From assembly GCF_001428335.1 (NCBI RefSeq), contig NZ_LMSG01000001.1, positions 434,841 to 498,840 of the forward strand: a DNA stretch of 64,000 bases, given 5' to 3'. Origin of the DNA: Arthrobacter sp. Soil762 (GTDB lineage: Bacteria > Actinomycetota > Actinomycetes > Actinomycetales > Micrococcaceae). Below, piece after piece: positions 1-9,145 of this stretch. Numbering within the stretch: the first letter of the stretch is position 1; every line of letters begins with the position of its first letter. A program made the position numbers and the translations under genes. The notes under the pieces were generated by a model. The model was not told the origin of the DNA, ran no database searches, and was given only the letters and a program-made list of their open reading frames with translations.

Positions 1-115
1 CCCGGGTGTGCTGCCGTGCGGCTGCACTCCGTCCGCCATCCTATCCAAGCACCTCCCGGCCCGGCCGCAATGGGGACCCCTCCCCATCGCGGCTCTGCAG
101 GTCTATCCTTTTGCC

Positions 116-319
116 ATGAGTGAGCTTCCAGCCAGTTACAAAGAGTTTCTCGCCGACAAGAGCGAGCGGTTCATCCTTGCCGTCAAGCCTGTTCTGCAGC
201 AGTCCGCTGCCGACAAATCCCATGGTGTCCGGGTTACCTACAACGCGGGTCCTACCGGCCACCAGGCCCACCTCGATGACAGCATCCCCTTCGGCGTGGT
301 GGTCGAGGACATCGACTGA
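116..319 (+). CDS. small hypothetical protein, 67 aa
   Basis: A short acidic soluble protein of 67 residues beginning MSELPASYKEF and ending VVVEDID. I do not recognise a family. There is no signal peptide, membrane segment or cysteine. The ATG at 116 is preferred to an earlier in-frame start at position 8 because the upstream 36 residues are Pro/Cys-rich and look like non-coding DNA read through. No clear ribosome binding site is visible. It converges on the ABC importer operon, whose last gene ends 30 bp away. Codon use and composition are consistent with a real gene, but support is limited. Confidence 0.5.
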   Translation: MSELPASYKEFLADKSERFILAVKPVLQQSAADKSHGVRVTYNAGPTGHQAHLDDSIPFGVVVEDID

Positions 320-349
320 GGTTCCGGCGCGCACCATAGCCCGGCGTAG

Positions 350-1234
350 CTAGCCCTTCACTGCACCCGAGAGCGCGAAGGAACTCCCCGCGCCCTTGGC
401 CACAATGACGTACAGGGCCAGCACCGGGACTGAATACAGGATGGAGAAGGCGGCCAGCTGGCCGTACGCCACTGCGCCGTGCTGTCCGAAGAAGCTGAAG
501 ATCGACACCGCCGCCGGCTGCCGGGCTTCGGACAGGAGCAGGACGAACGGGACGAAGAAGTTCCCCCAAGCCTGGATGAACACAAAAATGAACACCACGC
601 CAAGCCCCTGCCGCATCAGGGGCAGGACGATGGTCCGCAGCGCCGTTAATCCTGACGCACCGTCCACCCAGGCCGCTTCCTCCAACGACACCGGGACTGC
701 GTCCATAAAGTTCTTCGTCATCCAGATGGCCATGGGCAACGTGGTGGTGGCCATAAAAAAGATCGTGGCGGGCATCGAATCCAGCAGTTGAAGCTGCACA
801 AACAACCCATACACCGGCACCATGATGGCCGTGATGGGAAGGCAGGTTCCAAACAGGACGGTGTACATAAACGGCTTGTTGAACCTGGACTGGTAGCGGG
901 ACAGTGGGTAGGCAGCCAGTACTGCTGCCACGAGGTTCACGGCGGCCGTGCCGGCGGACAGCACCATGCTGTTCCAAAGCGGCTGGAACAGCAGCCCCGG
1001 TGTCATGATGGCGGCAAAGTTATCCAGGGAGACCCTGCCCGGGAGCCTTGCCTCGTGTCCGGCGGAGGCATCAAGGGACGCAAACACGAGCCAGAGCAGC
1101 GGCAGGACAAAGCAGGCGCCGATCAGGATCAGGGACACATCCGCCGGTATCCGGGCACGCTGCCGGGCACGGGAAACCGCGCCCGTCCCGGACCGCAGCT
1201 GGCCCAGCGCGGAGGTCCCCGCCGTCGTCGTCAT
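350..1234 (-). CDS. carbohydrate ABC transporter permease, MalG type
   Basis: One of the two inner-membrane subunits of a binding-protein-dependent sugar importer (ABC CUT1 family). The 294 residues carry about six hydrophobic segments (first near 34-52, then 90-112, 122-148, 155-172, 208-230 and 265-285). The cytoplasmic EAA loop that docks the ATPase is readable near 185-205 as EEAAWVDGASG. The start ATG overlaps the stop of the MalF-type permease by 4 bp (350-1234 and 1231-2148), so the two are translationally coupled. The operon reads binding protein, MalF-type, MalG-type. No ATPase gene is present, as is common for CUT1 systems that share a MsmK/MsmX-like ATPase. The sugar cannot be told from the sequence. 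Confidence 0.93.
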   Translation of the reverse strand: MTTTAGTSALGQLRSGTGAVSRARQRARIPADVSLILIGACFVLPLLWLVFASLDASAGHEARLPGRVSLDNFAAIMTPGLLFQPLWNSMVLSAGTAAVNLVAAVLAAYPLSRYQSRFNKPFMYTVLFGTCLPITAIMVPVYGLFVQLQLLDSMPATIFFMATTTLPMAIWMTKNFMDAVPVSLEEAAWVDGASGLTALRTIVLPLMRQGLGVVFIFVFIQAWGNFFVPFVLLLSEARQPAAVSIFSFFGQHGAVAYGQLAAFSILYSVPVLALYVIVAKGAGSSFALSGAVKG

Positions 1235-2148
1235 GGTTTGCTCTCCCGCAGGAGCCGGACGTAGGCGGCACCGAACACCACGCCAATGAGGATCAGCACC
1301 GACGCCACCGCCGTGCCGTAGCCGATGTCGCCGAACTTGAAGGCTTCCAGATACGCCAGCACCGGTAGCGTGGTGCTGGCGTTGGCGGGGCCGCCCGCTG
1401 TCATCACCCAGATGAGGGTGAACACCGCCAGCGTCTGCAGGGTGATGAGCATGAGGTTGGTGGCGATACTGCCGCGGATCATGGGGATGGTGATGAAGGC
1501 CAGCCGCTGCCAGCCACGGGCACCGTCCATCAGCGCGGCCTCCGTGACCTCACCGGGGATGTCATTGAGCGCGGCGCGGTAGACGAGCATGGAGAACGCA
1601 GTGCCACGCCAGATGTTGGCAAGCAGGATGGCGACCATCGGGAACGAATACAGCCAGTCGGTCTGCCCGAGCCCCAGCCCGCCCAGCAGCTGGTTCAGGG
1701 TCCCGTCCCGGCTGAAATAGGCGTAGGCGGCGAAGGCGGCCACGATCTCGGGGAGCACCCACGCAGCCACCACCGCAGTACCGACAACGGCAGCCACCGT
1801 CCGGCGGGCCCGCCGCATCAGCACCGCGAGGGTGAGCCCCAGCAGGTTCTGGCCCAGGATGGCAGAGCCGCCCACGAACAGGACAGTCAGGCCCAGCGAG
1901 AGCGGCAGCATGGGGTCCGACAGGAGCCTGGCGTAGTTGTCGAACCCGATCCAACCGGGACTGCGGGCATTGCGGCCGGTCAGGGCGGCATTGGTGAATG
2001 ACGCGTGGAAGGCCCACAGCACGGGACCGGCCAAAAACACGAGCAGGAGAACCACTGCCGGGAGTACGGGGATCAGCCGTGCCTGGCGCCGGAGTCCGGA
2101 GTGACGCCGCCGGTGGCCGGACCGGTCACGCCTGAGGGAAACCGCCAC
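1231..2148 (-). CDS. carbohydrate ABC transporter permease, MalF type
   Basis: Second membrane subunit of the CUT1 sugar importer, 305 residues. It starts with an Arg-rich cytoplasmic leader (residues 5-24), then a first membrane segment near 25-48. The EAA motif is visible near 200-215 (EVTEAALMDGARGW), and several further hydrophobic helices follow. It lies 3 bp after the stop of the solute-binding protein and overlaps the next permease by 4 bp, so all three genes should be one transcript. It pairs with the MalG-type subunit to form the translocation pore. The substrate is unknown. Confidence 0.93.
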   Translation of the reverse strand: MAVSLRRDRSGHRRRHSGLRRQARLIPVLPAVVLLLVFLAGPVLWAFHASFTNAALTGRNARSPGWIGFDNYARLLSDPMLPLSLGLTVLFVGGSAILGQNLLGLTLAVLMRRARRTVAAVVGTAVVAAWVLPEIVAAFAAYAYFSRDGTLNQLLGGLGLGQTDWLYSFPMVAILLANIWRGTAFSMLVYRAALNDIPGEVTEAALMDGARGWQRLAFITIPMIRGSIATNLMLITLQTLAVFTLIWVMTAGGPANASTTLPVLAYLEAFKFGDIGYGTAVASVLILIGVVFGAAYVRLLRESKP

Positions 2149-2151
2149 AGG

Positions 2152-3501
2152 TTACTCGGCGACGGTCTTGGCCTCACCCACGATGCCCTTCACCGCCGTG
2201 TCATAGTCGGCGGCCGCCTGCTCCGGGGATTTCGCCCCGGTAATCACAGCTTCCGTGGCCTCTTGGACGGCCGCGGAGATCCGAGGGTAGTCGGCGGTTG
2301 CGGGACGGTAGTGCGTGACGGCCACCAGCTCGGACACGTCCTTCACAAACGGGTTGGCCGCCTGGTAGCCGGCATCGGCGGCGACGTCCTTCCGCACGGC
2401 GATCTGGGAGCTGGCGATGTTGAAGGCCAGGGAGTTCTTCTGGTTCAGCGCCGTGGCGAGGAACTCAAACGCGAGGTCCGGGTTTTTGGTCTCCGCCCCT
2501 ACGGCAAGGGTCCAGCCGCCGGACATGCTGACGCCGCCGGGTGCCTGGCCGTTCTGGGTGGGGAACGCCGTGACGCCCATGTCCTGGCCGTACTCGGCCC
2601 ACTCGTAGCTGCCGCCCTTCTGCCAGAACGACGGCGTGTAGGAACCTTCCACGGTTGCGCCCATTTTGCCCTGCGGAAGCCATTCGCCGAAGACCTTCTT
2701 CCACACATTCGCGTCGAGGGCCTCCGCCGGGGAGACGGCCAGTTTTTCGTCGTAGAGGGTCTTGAGGAACGCCAACGAGTCGGTGAACCCCGGGGCACCG
2801 ACTACCCACTTTTTGGCGTCGGCATCGTAGAGTTCGGATTCCGTTCCGTAGAGCAGTTCGTAGAAGCTCTGCATTACGGTGCCTTCACCGGTGGCCTTGC
2901 CGGCATACATGTTGAACGGCACCACGGTGGGATCACTGGCCTTGATTTTCCGGGCGGTGTCCAGGATGTCCTGCCAGGTGCGGGGCTCCCACGGGACGCT
3001 GACGCCCGCGGCGGCGAGCACCTTTTTGTTGTACCAGATAGCTCGGGTGTCGGTGCCCAGCGGGACCGCGTATGTGCCGCCGTCGTCCCCCAGGCCGGCT
3101 GCCTTGGCGCCATCATCGAAGGTATCCCAGTCCTTCCACCCCTCAAGGTGGCTGTCCAGTTTCAGGAGGTACCCGGCGTCGACGTCGGAACGCACCTTGA
3201 AGGTGTCCTCATAGAAGACGTCCGGGGCGGTGGAGGGCGAACGGACAGCGAGGGCAAGCTTGGTGCCGTAGTCGTCGTCGTTCGCCTGGATGGGCTCCAG
3301 GGCAACAGTGACGCCCTGGTTGGCGGCCTCAAACTCCTGCTTGGCCGACTGGAAGAGCGTGTCCAGGGCAGTGAAGGAATCGGTCTTTTGATAGACCACC
3401 TTCAGCGTTTTGGTCTCCGCTTCGGGGGCGGCGGGGGAACACGCAGTCAGCACAAAGCCCGCTGCAGCGATGAGTGAGGTGATTTTGAGGGCCCGGCGCA
3501 T
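2152..3501 (-). CDS. sugar ABC transporter solute-binding lipoprotein
   Basis: Extracellular binding protein of the CUT1 importer, 449 residues, family-1 solute-binding fold. A lipoprotein signal is visible: basic MRRALK, a hydrophobic stretch, then the lipobox L18-T19-A20-C21. The protein would therefore be anchored to the outer face of the membrane through Cys21. Typical family features follow, such as TLKVVYQKTDSF, a mid-protein ATVEGSY stretch and GGVSMSGGWTL. It is the first gene of the three-gene transporter operon and is preceded by the ROK regulator gene with about 120 bp between them. It probably sets substrate specificity, which cannot be assigned here. Confidence 0.93.
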   Translation of the reverse strand: MRRALKITSLIAAAGFVLTACSPAAPEAETKTLKVVYQKTDSFTALDTLFQSAKQEFEAANQGVTVALEPIQANDDDYGTKLALAVRSPSTAPDVFYEDTFKVRSDVDAGYLLKLDSHLEGWKDWDTFDDGAKAAGLGDDGGTYAVPLGTDTRAIWYNKKVLAAAGVSVPWEPRTWQDILDTARKIKASDPTVVPFNMYAGKATGEGTVMQSFYELLYGTESELYDADAKKWVVGAPGFTDSLAFLKTLYDEKLAVSPAEALDANVWKKVFGEWLPQGKMGATVEGSYTPSFWQKGGSYEWAEYGQDMGVTAFPTQNGQAPGGVSMSGGWTLAVGAETKNPDLAFEFLATALNQKNSLAFNIASSQIAVRKDVAADAGYQAANPFVKDVSELVAVTHYRPATADYPRISAAVQEATEAVITGAKSPEQAAADYDTAVKGIVGEAKTVAE

Positions 3502-3577
3502 TGGTGCTCCATTCAGTCAATGGCTGCCGTCCCCTGTACCTGCGGGCCCCAGCCGCGGCGATATCCACATGCTAGAC

Positions 3578-3605
3578 GGGGCTCCGGCCCGTGGCAAGGA
3601 GCCCC
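3578..3605 (-). terminator. short hairpin after the ROK gene
   Basis: An 8-bp perfect stem GGGGCTCC/GGAGCCCC with a 12-nt loop lies between the ROK stop and the binding-protein start. No T-run follows, so it may be a weak terminator or a processing site that separates regulator and transporter transcription. Confidence 0.3.
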
Positions 3606-3621
3606 TGTTCAGACGTCCGGT

Positions 3622-4878
3622 TCAGACTTCCAGGAGAAGCCGCTGCGCCCGGGGCGCCAGTGTATGCTCCAGGACCAGGCAGGCAGCGCCAACGGCGCCG
3701 ACGTCCTCACCGACTCCCGTGCCGACAACCTCGATGGTGTGGATCAGGCGGGCCGCACTGTTGGCGTCCACCAGCGCCGGGATCTTCTCCAGGTAGCGGT
3801 CGGCGATCCGGCTCCAGAAAGGCCCGCCGAACACAACCCGCTCCACATCCAGCGTATTGGTGACCACGGAGACGGCCCGGGCCACCAGCACGGCTGACTT
3901 GTCGATGATCGCCAGGGCCTTGGCGTCGCCGGCATCGGCAAGGTCGCACAGCTGGGAGAAGCTCTGCTGCACTTCGGCTCCGCTGGTGTGCTTTCCGGAG
4001 CCGTCCAGGATGCCGGCGGCAACGGCCTCCGCCACGAGCACCTGCGGGATGGCGGAGGACTTAACGCAGCCGCGCAGTCCGCAGTCGCAGACCGGGCCAT
4101 CGGGGTCCACCACGATGTGGCCGATCTCGCCGGCGTTTCCTGACGTTCCACGGACCACCTCATCGTTGAGGACGATGCCGCAGCCGATACCCGTGCCCAT
4201 GTACATAAAGATGAAGCTGCCCGAGCCGCTGGGCCCGCCGGCCCATGTCTCGGCGACGGCGGCGCTGGTGACGTCCTTATCCACCAGGACGGAATAGCCG
4301 GTGGCTTTGGCCAGGGCGTCCCGGAGTTCCACGCGGTCCCAGCCCGGCAGCAGCGGCGGGTCCACCACGGTGCCGTTGTCCAGGTCGATGGGTCCCGGAG
4401 CGGCCAGGCCGAGGCCGGCGATCCGGCTGGTGTCCACGCCGGACTCCGCAACGAGCTGCTCGATCTCGGTGGCCATGGTGGAAATGACGGCGGCAGGATC
4501 ATTCCCGCCGGGTGTCCTAATCCGTGAATGCTGTACAACGGCGCCCACAAGATCGAGGACAACGAACGTCGTAACGGCGGGGTCCAGGTGGACGCCGATG
4601 GCATACATGCCACCCGGGTTGAGGCGAAGCATGGTGCGCGGCTTGCCGGGGCCGCTGCCTTCTTTACCGGCTTCGACGATAAGGTGCTGGTCCAGCAGGC
4701 GGCGGGAGATGTTGGAGATGGTCTGCGGCGAAAGGCCCACAATCTGGGCGAGCTCCACGCGGCTGAGCCCCCCGGATGACCGGCGGATGGCATCCAGGAT
4801 GACCGTGAGGTTAAAGTCGCCCATGCGCGGAAGATTGGTCCCGCGCCGTGGCGCCGAGGACTGGCGGATTTCTTGCAC
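3622..4878 (-). CDS. ROK-family transcriptional repressor
   Basis: Sugar-responsive regulator of the NagC/Mlc/XylR type, 418 residues. An N-terminal winged helix-turn-helix is visible near residues 24-68, with LSRVELAQIVGLSPQTIS as the recognition part. The rest is the ROK fold with GEIGHIVVDPDGPVC and the cysteine motif C264-x-C266-G-x-x-G-C271 that binds structural zinc. The phosphate-binding DxGGT motif of ROK kinases is absent (VHLDP at that place), which supports a repressor rather than a kinase. The usual glutamate two residues after the last Cys is replaced by lysine (K273), so ligand contacts may differ. It sits directly upstream of the sugar importer and most likely controls it. Confidence 0.92.
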   Translation of the reverse strand: MQEIRQSSAPRRGTNLPRMGDFNLTVILDAIRRSSGGLSRVELAQIVGLSPQTISNISRRLLDQHLIVEAGKEGSGPGKPRTMLRLNPGGMYAIGVHLDPAVTTFVVLDLVGAVVQHSRIRTPGGNDPAAVISTMATEIEQLVAESGVDTSRIAGLGLAAPGPIDLDNGTVVDPPLLPGWDRVELRDALAKATGYSVLVDKDVTSAAVAETWAGGPSGSGSFIFMYMGTGIGCGIVLNDEVVRGTSGNAGEIGHIVVDPDGPVCDCGLRGCVKSSAIPQVLVAEAVAAGILDGSGKHTSGAEVQQSFSQLCDLADAGDAKALAIIDKSAVLVARAVSVVTNTLDVERVVFGGPFWSRIADRYLEKIPALVDANSAARLIHTIEVVGTGVGEDVGAVGAACLVLEHTLAPRAQRLLLEV

Positions 4879-5006
4879 GGTCTCCCCTAGGTTTTCGGCC
4901 GCGTATTCATGATGTCTGAATGGTACGTTACCTCCTGATCAACGCCCAGAGCCGGAAGGTGGGGCCGCGCCGCGGCCGGGGGCGCCACCTTGCCGTGCTG
5001 GCGCGC

Positions 5007-6188
5007 CTACGGCCGTCTGGTGCTGACCGCCACCGTGAACTTCGGATTGCCGCCCCTCACAGTGGTGGGACCCACCAGCCGCTCCAGCGCCGGGAGGTAC
5101 TGCAGGTGCCGGTTGAACACCGTCCACAGCTCACCGCCCGGAGCCAGGACCCTCGCTGCCGCCTCGAACAGTTTGATGCCCGCTCCGGCATGCACACTGG
5201 CGCCCAGGTGGAAGGGCGGATTCAGCAGGACCAGCTCGGCGCTTCCGGCAGGGAGCGTGCTCATCGCGTCATCCTGGAGGGCGGTAATCCGCTCCTCGAG
5301 GCCGTTGGCCTGCGCCGTGGCCCGGGCGGATGCGACCGCGGCGGCGGACCGGTCCGTGGCCGTGACCCTTGATGCCGGGTTCTGGCGGGCGTACATGGCG
5401 GCGAGGATGCCGGTGCCACAGCCCAGATCGATGGCGTGCCCGGCTTCAGGCATCTCCGGCAGGAAGGTCAGGAGGAACCTGGTCCCGATGTCCAGTTTCG
5501 CCCCGGCAAAGACGGCACCGTGCGCAGCAACGTCCAGGTCCAGCTCGGCAAGGCGTTCGACGGCGGGACTCCACTCGTGCGTCTCAGTTTGCCGGGCGCC
5601 GCTGGCCAGGATGATCCGGGACTTCTGCCGCGCCAGCTGCGGCTGGACCGTCTCGAAGTGGCGTTCCAGGACCGCGTTCATTCCCAGGGACATGTGTTTG
5701 ATCCGCCCGCCGGCGAGCAGCACCACGTCAGGGGCGGCATAACGCGCCACGGCGGCTGCGATTTCCTCAAGCTCCGCCAGCGTGCGCGGCAGTTGAAGCA
5801 GCACCAGCTCCGCGCCGGACAGCAGCTCCTCCCCCAGCGGCAATTGTTCGAACCCAGTGGCGTCAGTGGCTCCGGGATCCGCCGCTGCGAGCCCCACAGC
5901 CGCAGCGTTGTTCCGCAGGGCGCGCTCCCCCGTGATGAGATCCTCGTGCACACGGACCCGGCGGACTCCCAGGGTGCCAAGCGCACCCAGGGTGAGAGCA
6001 CCGTAGCGGTCGCCGATCACAGCCAGCAGCGTATCCGGATCCGTGCGCGCTGCGGCGGCTTCGAGCAGCAGCCTGTCCGTGGCGTCCCAGGCCTGGAGGT
6101 TCGGGGCTTCGACATCCGGGTGGCGCCGGAGCGTGCCGAAGATGTCCTCAAGAGTGTTCTGTGCCACTGGTTCCTGCCGTCTGGTCAT
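5007..6188 (-). CDS. class I SAM methyltransferase, RsmC/RlmG-like
   Basis: Putative rRNA guanine-N2 methyltransferase of the RsmC/RlmG type, 393 residues. The N-terminal half (about 1-200) is a degenerate methyltransferase-like domain without a SAM motif. The C-terminal half is catalytic, with motif I DLGCGTG at 254-260 and the amino-methylation motif NPPF at 323-326. This two-domain layout is what RsmC (m2G1207 of 16S rRNA) and RlmG (m2G1835 of 23S rRNA) share. The target nucleotide cannot be decided. Its ATG overlaps the stop of the upstream flavin monooxygenase by 4 bp, suggesting co-expression. Confidence 0.85.
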   Translation of the reverse strand: MTRRQEPVAQNTLEDIFGTLRRHPDVEAPNLQAWDATDRLLLEAAAARTDPDTLLAVIGDRYGALTLGALGTLGVRRVRVHEDLITGERALRNNAAAVGLAAADPGATDATGFEQLPLGEELLSGAELVLLQLPRTLAELEEIAAAVARYAAPDVVLLAGGRIKHMSLGMNAVLERHFETVQPQLARQKSRIILASGARQTETHEWSPAVERLAELDLDVAAHGAVFAGAKLDIGTRFLLTFLPEMPEAGHAIDLGCGTGILAAMYARQNPASRVTATDRSAAAVASARATAQANGLEERITALQDDAMSTLPAGSAELVLLNPPFHLGASVHAGAGIKLFEAAARVLAPGGELWTVFNRHLQYLPALERLVGPTTVRGGNPKFTVAVSTRRP

Positions 6189-7264
6189 GTACTGGTTGTT
6201 GATGCGGTTGGTACAAGCGCGGGCAGTTTGAGGATTGCGGTGACGGCCGCCCGGCCCGCCCTGTTGGCGCCGATGGTGGACGACGACGGCCCGTACCCCA
6301 CCAGATGGACGCGTGGTTCAGCTGCCACCTGGGTCCCTTCCATGGCGATGCCGCCGCCGGGTCCCCGCAGATGCAGCGGCGCCAGGTGTTCGAGCTCGGC
6401 ACGGAATCCGGTGGCCCACAGAATGACGTCGGCACGGAGCAGGCTCCCGTCGGCGAGCCGGACGCCGTCGGGCTCTATGGCGGTGAACATGGGACGACGG
6501 TCCAGCGCACCGCGTTGCGCTGCCGCCCGTAGCGCAGGGGTCCAGATGAGGCCGGTCACGGCCACCACGCTTTGCGGCGGCAGGCCCTGCCGCACGCGTT
6601 CCTCCACGAGGGCGACGGCGTTGTGGCCGGCCTGGGCGTCGAATGCCGCGTCACGCCAGTCGGGTTCCCGCCGGGTGAACCAGCTGGTGCTGGTCACCTG
6701 CGAGACCTCGTCCAGCAACCCGACGGCGGAAATTCCGCCTCCCACCACGATGACGTGCAGGCCGCGGAACTCCTCGGCGGAGACGTAATCGGCCACGTGC
6801 AGTTGCCGGCCCCGGAACGTGGATCGGCCCGGGTAGATGGGCCAGAACGGCCGGGTCCACGTACCGGTTGCGTTGATGACGGCCTTCGCTGACCAGTCGC
6901 CGCCGTCGGTGCTGATCCGCAGGCGCCCTGCCGGATCAGCGTCTTCCCTGGCGACGGAGGTGACCTTGACCGGGCGCAGGACCTCAATTCCGAGGTCCCG
7001 CTCGTAGCCGGCGAAGTACCGGCTCAGGAACTCCGAGCTGGGTTCCGTGGGATCCACGTCAGGCTTCGCGATGCCGGGAAGGTCACTGATGCCGTTGACC
7101 GTGGCCATCACCAGGCTCTTCCAGCGGTGGCGCCAGGCGCCGCCCGGACCGTCCTCCGCGTCGAGGACCCTGTAGGCCAGCGCCCGGCGCTGCAGGTGGT
7201 AGGCGGCAGAAAGTCCCGCCTGGCCCGCGCCGATGACCACAACGTCGGTGGTTCCGTAGTCCAT
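6185..7264 (-). CDS. FAD/NAD(P)-dependent monooxygenase-like oxidoreductase
   Basis: Flavin-dependent oxidoreductase of the FMO/Baeyer-Villiger/CzcO-like group, 359 residues. The first Rossmann motif, GAGQAG at 12-17, binds FAD. A second, GGGISA near 175-180, should bind NADPH. The late ATG motif (WATGFRAE, near 285) is typical of the class. FMO-like GGAWRHRWKSL follows the FAD site. The substrate is unknown; members oxidise small organic molecules or act as putative flavoprotein oxidoreductases in metal-stress loci. It is the first gene of a two-gene unit with the RsmC-like methyltransferase (4-bp overlap). Confidence 0.85.
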   Translation of the reverse strand: MDYGTTDVVVIGAGQAGLSAAYHLQRRALAYRVLDAEDGPGGAWRHRWKSLVMATVNGISDLPGIAKPDVDPTEPSSEFLSRYFAGYERDLGIEVLRPVKVTSVAREDADPAGRLRISTDGGDWSAKAVINATGTWTRPFWPIYPGRSTFRGRQLHVADYVSAEEFRGLHVIVVGGGISAVGLLDEVSQVTSTSWFTRREPDWRDAAFDAQAGHNAVALVEERVRQGLPPQSVVAVTGLIWTPALRAAAQRGALDRRPMFTAIEPDGVRLADGSLLRADVILWATGFRAELEHLAPLHLRGPGGGIAMEGTQVAAEPRVHLVGYGPSSSTIGANRAGRAAVTAILKLPALVPTASTTST

Positions 7265-7282
7265 GCCCCTGACCGGTTCCGG

Positions 7283-7636
7283 CTAGACCTTCTTCACCAC
7301 GGAGGATTTGAGCTGCATCGGCCCCACGCCGTCCACTTTGCAGTCGATGTCGTGGTCGCCCACACCGTCCATGAGCCTGATTCCGCGGACCTTGGTGCCT
7401 ACCTTGATGACACCGGAGCTGCCCTTGATTTTCAGGTCCTTGATCACCGTGACCGTGTCGCCGTCGGCGAGGATGTTGCCCACTGCATCCTTGATGACCC
7501 TCGGCCCGGCCTCTGCCGTGGCCTCCGCCGCCTGGGCGGACCACTCGTGGCCGCATTCCGGGCAGACCAGGAGCGCACCCATCTCGTAGGTGTAGGCGCT
7601 GGAGCATTCGGGGCACGGTGGCAATGTCTCATTCAC
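7283..7636 (-). CDS. yjdM: zinc-ribbon protein, YjdM/PhnA family
   Basis: Small protein of 117 residues with an N-terminal zinc ribbon (C8-x2-C11 and C25-x2-C28) followed by an SH3-like PhnA domain with [18 protein letters not shown] and a basic C-terminus. The family was historically named PhnA, for alkylphosphonate uptake, but it is not part of the C-P lyase pathway and its role is unsettled. It stands 18 bp upstream of the monooxygenase start on the same strand and may be co-transcribed with it. Length and motif order match the family well. Confidence 0.9.
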   Translation of the reverse strand: MNETLPPCPECSSAYTYEMGALLVCPECGHEWSAQAAEATAEAGPRVIKDAVGNILADGDTVTVIKDLKIKGSSGVIKVGTKVRGIRLMDGVGDHDIDCKVDGVGPMQLKSSVVKKV

Positions 7637-7720
7637 TCCCCCATGATAATCGCGCCACTGCGCTGACAGGCGCGCGCCGGCGTCGTACTGTTGGGCCTAG
7701 GCGGACGAAAGGCGAGAACC

Positions 7721-9040
7721 ATGAAAACAGAAAAAGGGGCAGCGTCGCTGCTGGCGAACGCACTGGGCATCGTCCTGGGGACGACGGAGATACCGCTGAG
7801 GCTGCGGGCGTGGGACGGGTCCGAGGCGGGGCCGCCCGAGGCCCCGGTCCTCGAATTCAGGTCACGCCGCGCCCTGCGCCGGATCCTGTGGTCGCCGGGG
7901 CAGCTCGGGCTCAGCCGCGCCTACGTCGCCGGGGACATCGATGCCCCCGGCGACATCTTTGCAGCCGTCACGGCGCTCAGCTCGGTGGGCAAGTTTTCCG
8001 AGCCCGGCCCCTTCCGGCCCCTGACTCCGCGTGAACTGGCCACGCTGGTCAGCACGGCGGTCCGGCTGGGCGCGCTGGGTCCCAACCCTGCTCCGCCGCC
8101 GGAGGAGGCCAAGGTCACGCGGAAGGGCCGGCTCCACACCCGGAAGCGCGACGCCGCGGCCATCTCGCACCATTACGACGTCGGCAACGAGTTTTATGCC
8201 CTCGTGCTGGGACCCTCAATGGTTTACTCGTGCGCTGTGTGGGCGGATGGACCCGACGGCGGCGGCACCCCTGCCGGCCGGGGCCTTCCGGCGGGACTGG
8301 ATGACGCGCAGAAGGCCAAGCTGGATCTCGTCTGCCGGAAGCTTGGGCTGAAGCCCGGGATGAGGGTACTGGACGTGGGGTGCGGCTGGGGCAGCTTCGC
8401 GTTGCACGCGGCGCAGCATTACGGCGTCTCGGTGGTGGGCGTGACGCTCTCCACCGAACAGGCCGTGCTGGCGCGCAAACGTGCTGCCGACGCCGGGCTG
8501 ACCGAAAACATCGACATCCGGGTCCAGGATTACCGGGATATCGCCGACGGGCCGTTCGACGCCATCAGCTCCATCGGCATGTCCGAACATGTGGGCCGGG
8601 AACAGACACCCCACTATGTCGACGTGCTGCACGGCCTGCTCCGTCCCGGCGGCCGGCTGCTCAACCACGCCATCTCCTGGAACGCCGGCCCCACGAAGCC
8701 GGACCCGGATTCGTTCATTCCGCGCTATGTCTTTCCGGACGGCGAGATGATCAGCCTGGGCGAGATGGTCAGTGCGCTGGAATCCGGCGGGTTCGAGGTG
8801 CTGGACGTGGAGGCCCTGCGCCAGCACTATGCGCTGACCCTGCGGGCGTGGGTGCGCAGGCTCGAAGAGAACTGGGACGAAGCCGTCCGGCTCACCAGCC
8901 TGGGCCGGGCGCGGGTGTGGCGGCTCTACATGGCCTCAAGTGCCCTGGGCTTTGAAACCGGGATCACGGGCGTCAACCAGATCCTCGTCCAGCGTGCCGG
9001 CGGGGACGGGCCGCCGCTGCGCCGGAGTGAATGGGTCTAG
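7721..9040 (+). CDS. cfa: cyclopropane-fatty-acyl-phospholipid synthase
   Basis: SAM-dependent enzyme that adds a methylene bridge to unsaturated acyl chains of membrane phospholipids (CFA/CMAS family), 439 residues. SAM motif VLDVGCGWG is at about 216-224, and the family signature HHYDVGNEFY at 150-159 precedes it. SSIGMSEHVG and a late Tyr/Glu-rich region also fit. The N-terminal 140 residues are the extra domain typical of CFA synthases. I chose the ATG at 7721 because a purine-rich site (GAAAGGCGAG) lies just upstream; an earlier in-frame start at 7691 adds a non-conserved leader. A strong hairpin terminator follows. Confidence 0.93.
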   Translation: MKTEKGAASLLANALGIVLGTTEIPLRLRAWDGSEAGPPEAPVLEFRSRRALRRILWSPGQLGLSRAYVAGDIDAPGDIFAAVTALSSVGKFSEPGPFRPLTPRELATLVSTAVRLGALGPNPAPPPEEAKVTRKGRLHTRKRDAAAISHHYDVGNEFYALVLGPSMVYSCAVWADGPDGGGTPAGRGLPAGLDDAQKAKLDLVCRKLGLKPGMRVLDVGCGWGSFALHAAQHYGVSVVGVTLSTEQAVLARKRAADAGLTENIDIRVQDYRDIADGPFDAISSIGMSEHVGREQTPHYVDVLHGLLRPGGRLLNHAISWNAGPTKPDPDSFIPRYVFPDGEMISLGEMVSALESGGFEVLDVEALRQHYALTLRAWVRRLEENWDEAVRLTSLGRARVWRLYMASSALGFETGITGVNQILVQRAGGDGPPLRRSEWV

Positions 9041-9090
9041 GCGCTCACTACTCGGCGCCCACTTCTCCGGCTCCCTGCTTGGGAGACAAA

Positions 9091-9124
9091 AAATGAGCCA
9101 CCCGACCGGGTGGCTCATTTTTTT
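9091..9124. terminator. bidirectional intrinsic terminator
   Basis: Perfect 13-bp stem AAATGAGCCACCC/GGGTGGCTCATTT with loop GACC, T-run on the plus side and A-run (T on the minus strand) on the other. It can end both the CFA synthase transcript and the minus-strand tRNA-Ala transcript. Confidence 0.88.
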
Positions 9125-9145
9125 GCGGACCTGCGTCCTGTTTGG

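Noticed and set aside
2005..3477. Long plus-strand open frame opposite the sugar-binding protein (490 aa)
   Set aside because: It mirrors a recognised gene on the other strand in a high-GC genome, shows no family and has a Gly/Val/His/Arg-rich composition typical of antisense frames.
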